Assembly (NCBI GenBank): GCA_025061245.1
Contig: JANZKD010000036.1
Location: 1 to 13,472 of the forward strand
DNA length: 13,472 nucleotides
Reading direction: 5' to 3'
From: Candidatus Culexmicrobium profundum
GTDB lineage: Archaea; Thermoproteota; Methanomethylicia; Culexarchaeales; Culexmicrobiaceae
The notes under the pieces were generated by a model. The model saw only the letters and a list, made by a program, of their open reading frames with translations. It was not told the DNA's origin and made no database searches. The position numbers and the translations under genes were made by a program. Shown piece after piece: positions 13,372-13,472 of the stretch (its first letter is position 1; each line of letters starts with the position of its first letter).

Positions 13372-13472
13372 TATTTTTCGCTTATAAGAAGTAGACAACG
13401 AAAATAAAAAAGAAAAAAGCCAGAATAGGTCTTTTTCCTCAAAAATAAGGAAAGTCTTCAGAGAAAATGTTA

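Noticed and set aside
13408..13460. A-rich run and weak TTTCCT/AGGAAA hairpin near the right edge as a terminator
   Set aside because: The stem is short and AT-rich, and the window ends before any gene it could terminate is visible.

Overview
The window is AT-rich archaeal chromosomal DNA. Three genes establish this: a geranylgeranylglyceryl phosphate synthase (archaeal ether lipids), the large subunit of the archaea-specific DNA polymerase D, and an archaeal Sec61-beta protein. Short intergenic gaps, GAGGT-type Shine-Dalgarno sites, archaeal TATA-like boxes and occasional TTG starts fit. PolD excludes the classical Crenarchaeota. Together with the DUF2070, ZPR1 and MazG-like neighbours I infer a deep or uncultured lineage (for example a Bathyarchaeota-, Korarchaeota- or Thaumarchaeota-related group, or a euryarchaeote), but the window alone does not settle this.

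Left part (1-4995, + strand): a tight operon of GGGP synthase (5' end cut by the window), a small membrane kinase of the dolichol kinase/DGK1 type, PolD large subunit DP2, and a small winged-helix protein that overlaps the DP2 stop. It joins membrane lipid synthesis with replication. Middle part (5010-8921): a minus-strand pair (MazG-like protein, then a four-CBS-domain protein), a 59-residue Sec61-beta gene divergent from it, a minus-strand ZPR1 zinc-finger gene, and a divergent DUF2070 membrane protein with a large His/Asp-rich soluble domain. These look like housekeeping genes.

Right part (8922-13472) is different in character. A 597-base non-coding stretch is packed with inverted repeats. 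It is followed by a full-length hypF (minus strand), the [NiFe]-hydrogenase maturation carbamoyltransferase, with no other hydrogenase gene in view. hypF is divergent from a coiled-coil/proline-rich/winged-helix gene, and a second small putative DNA-binding protein converges on that gene. The hypF upstream region and the far right promoter carry palindromes (GTTAC/GTAAC, TGTGA/TCACA, CTCTCCGGAGAG) placed like operators.

No tRNA, rRNA, CRISPR array or intact insertion sequence was seen. The strongest candidates for something undescribed are the palindrome-rich hypF flanks with the adjacent regulator-like genes, and the DUF2070 putative metalloenzyme.
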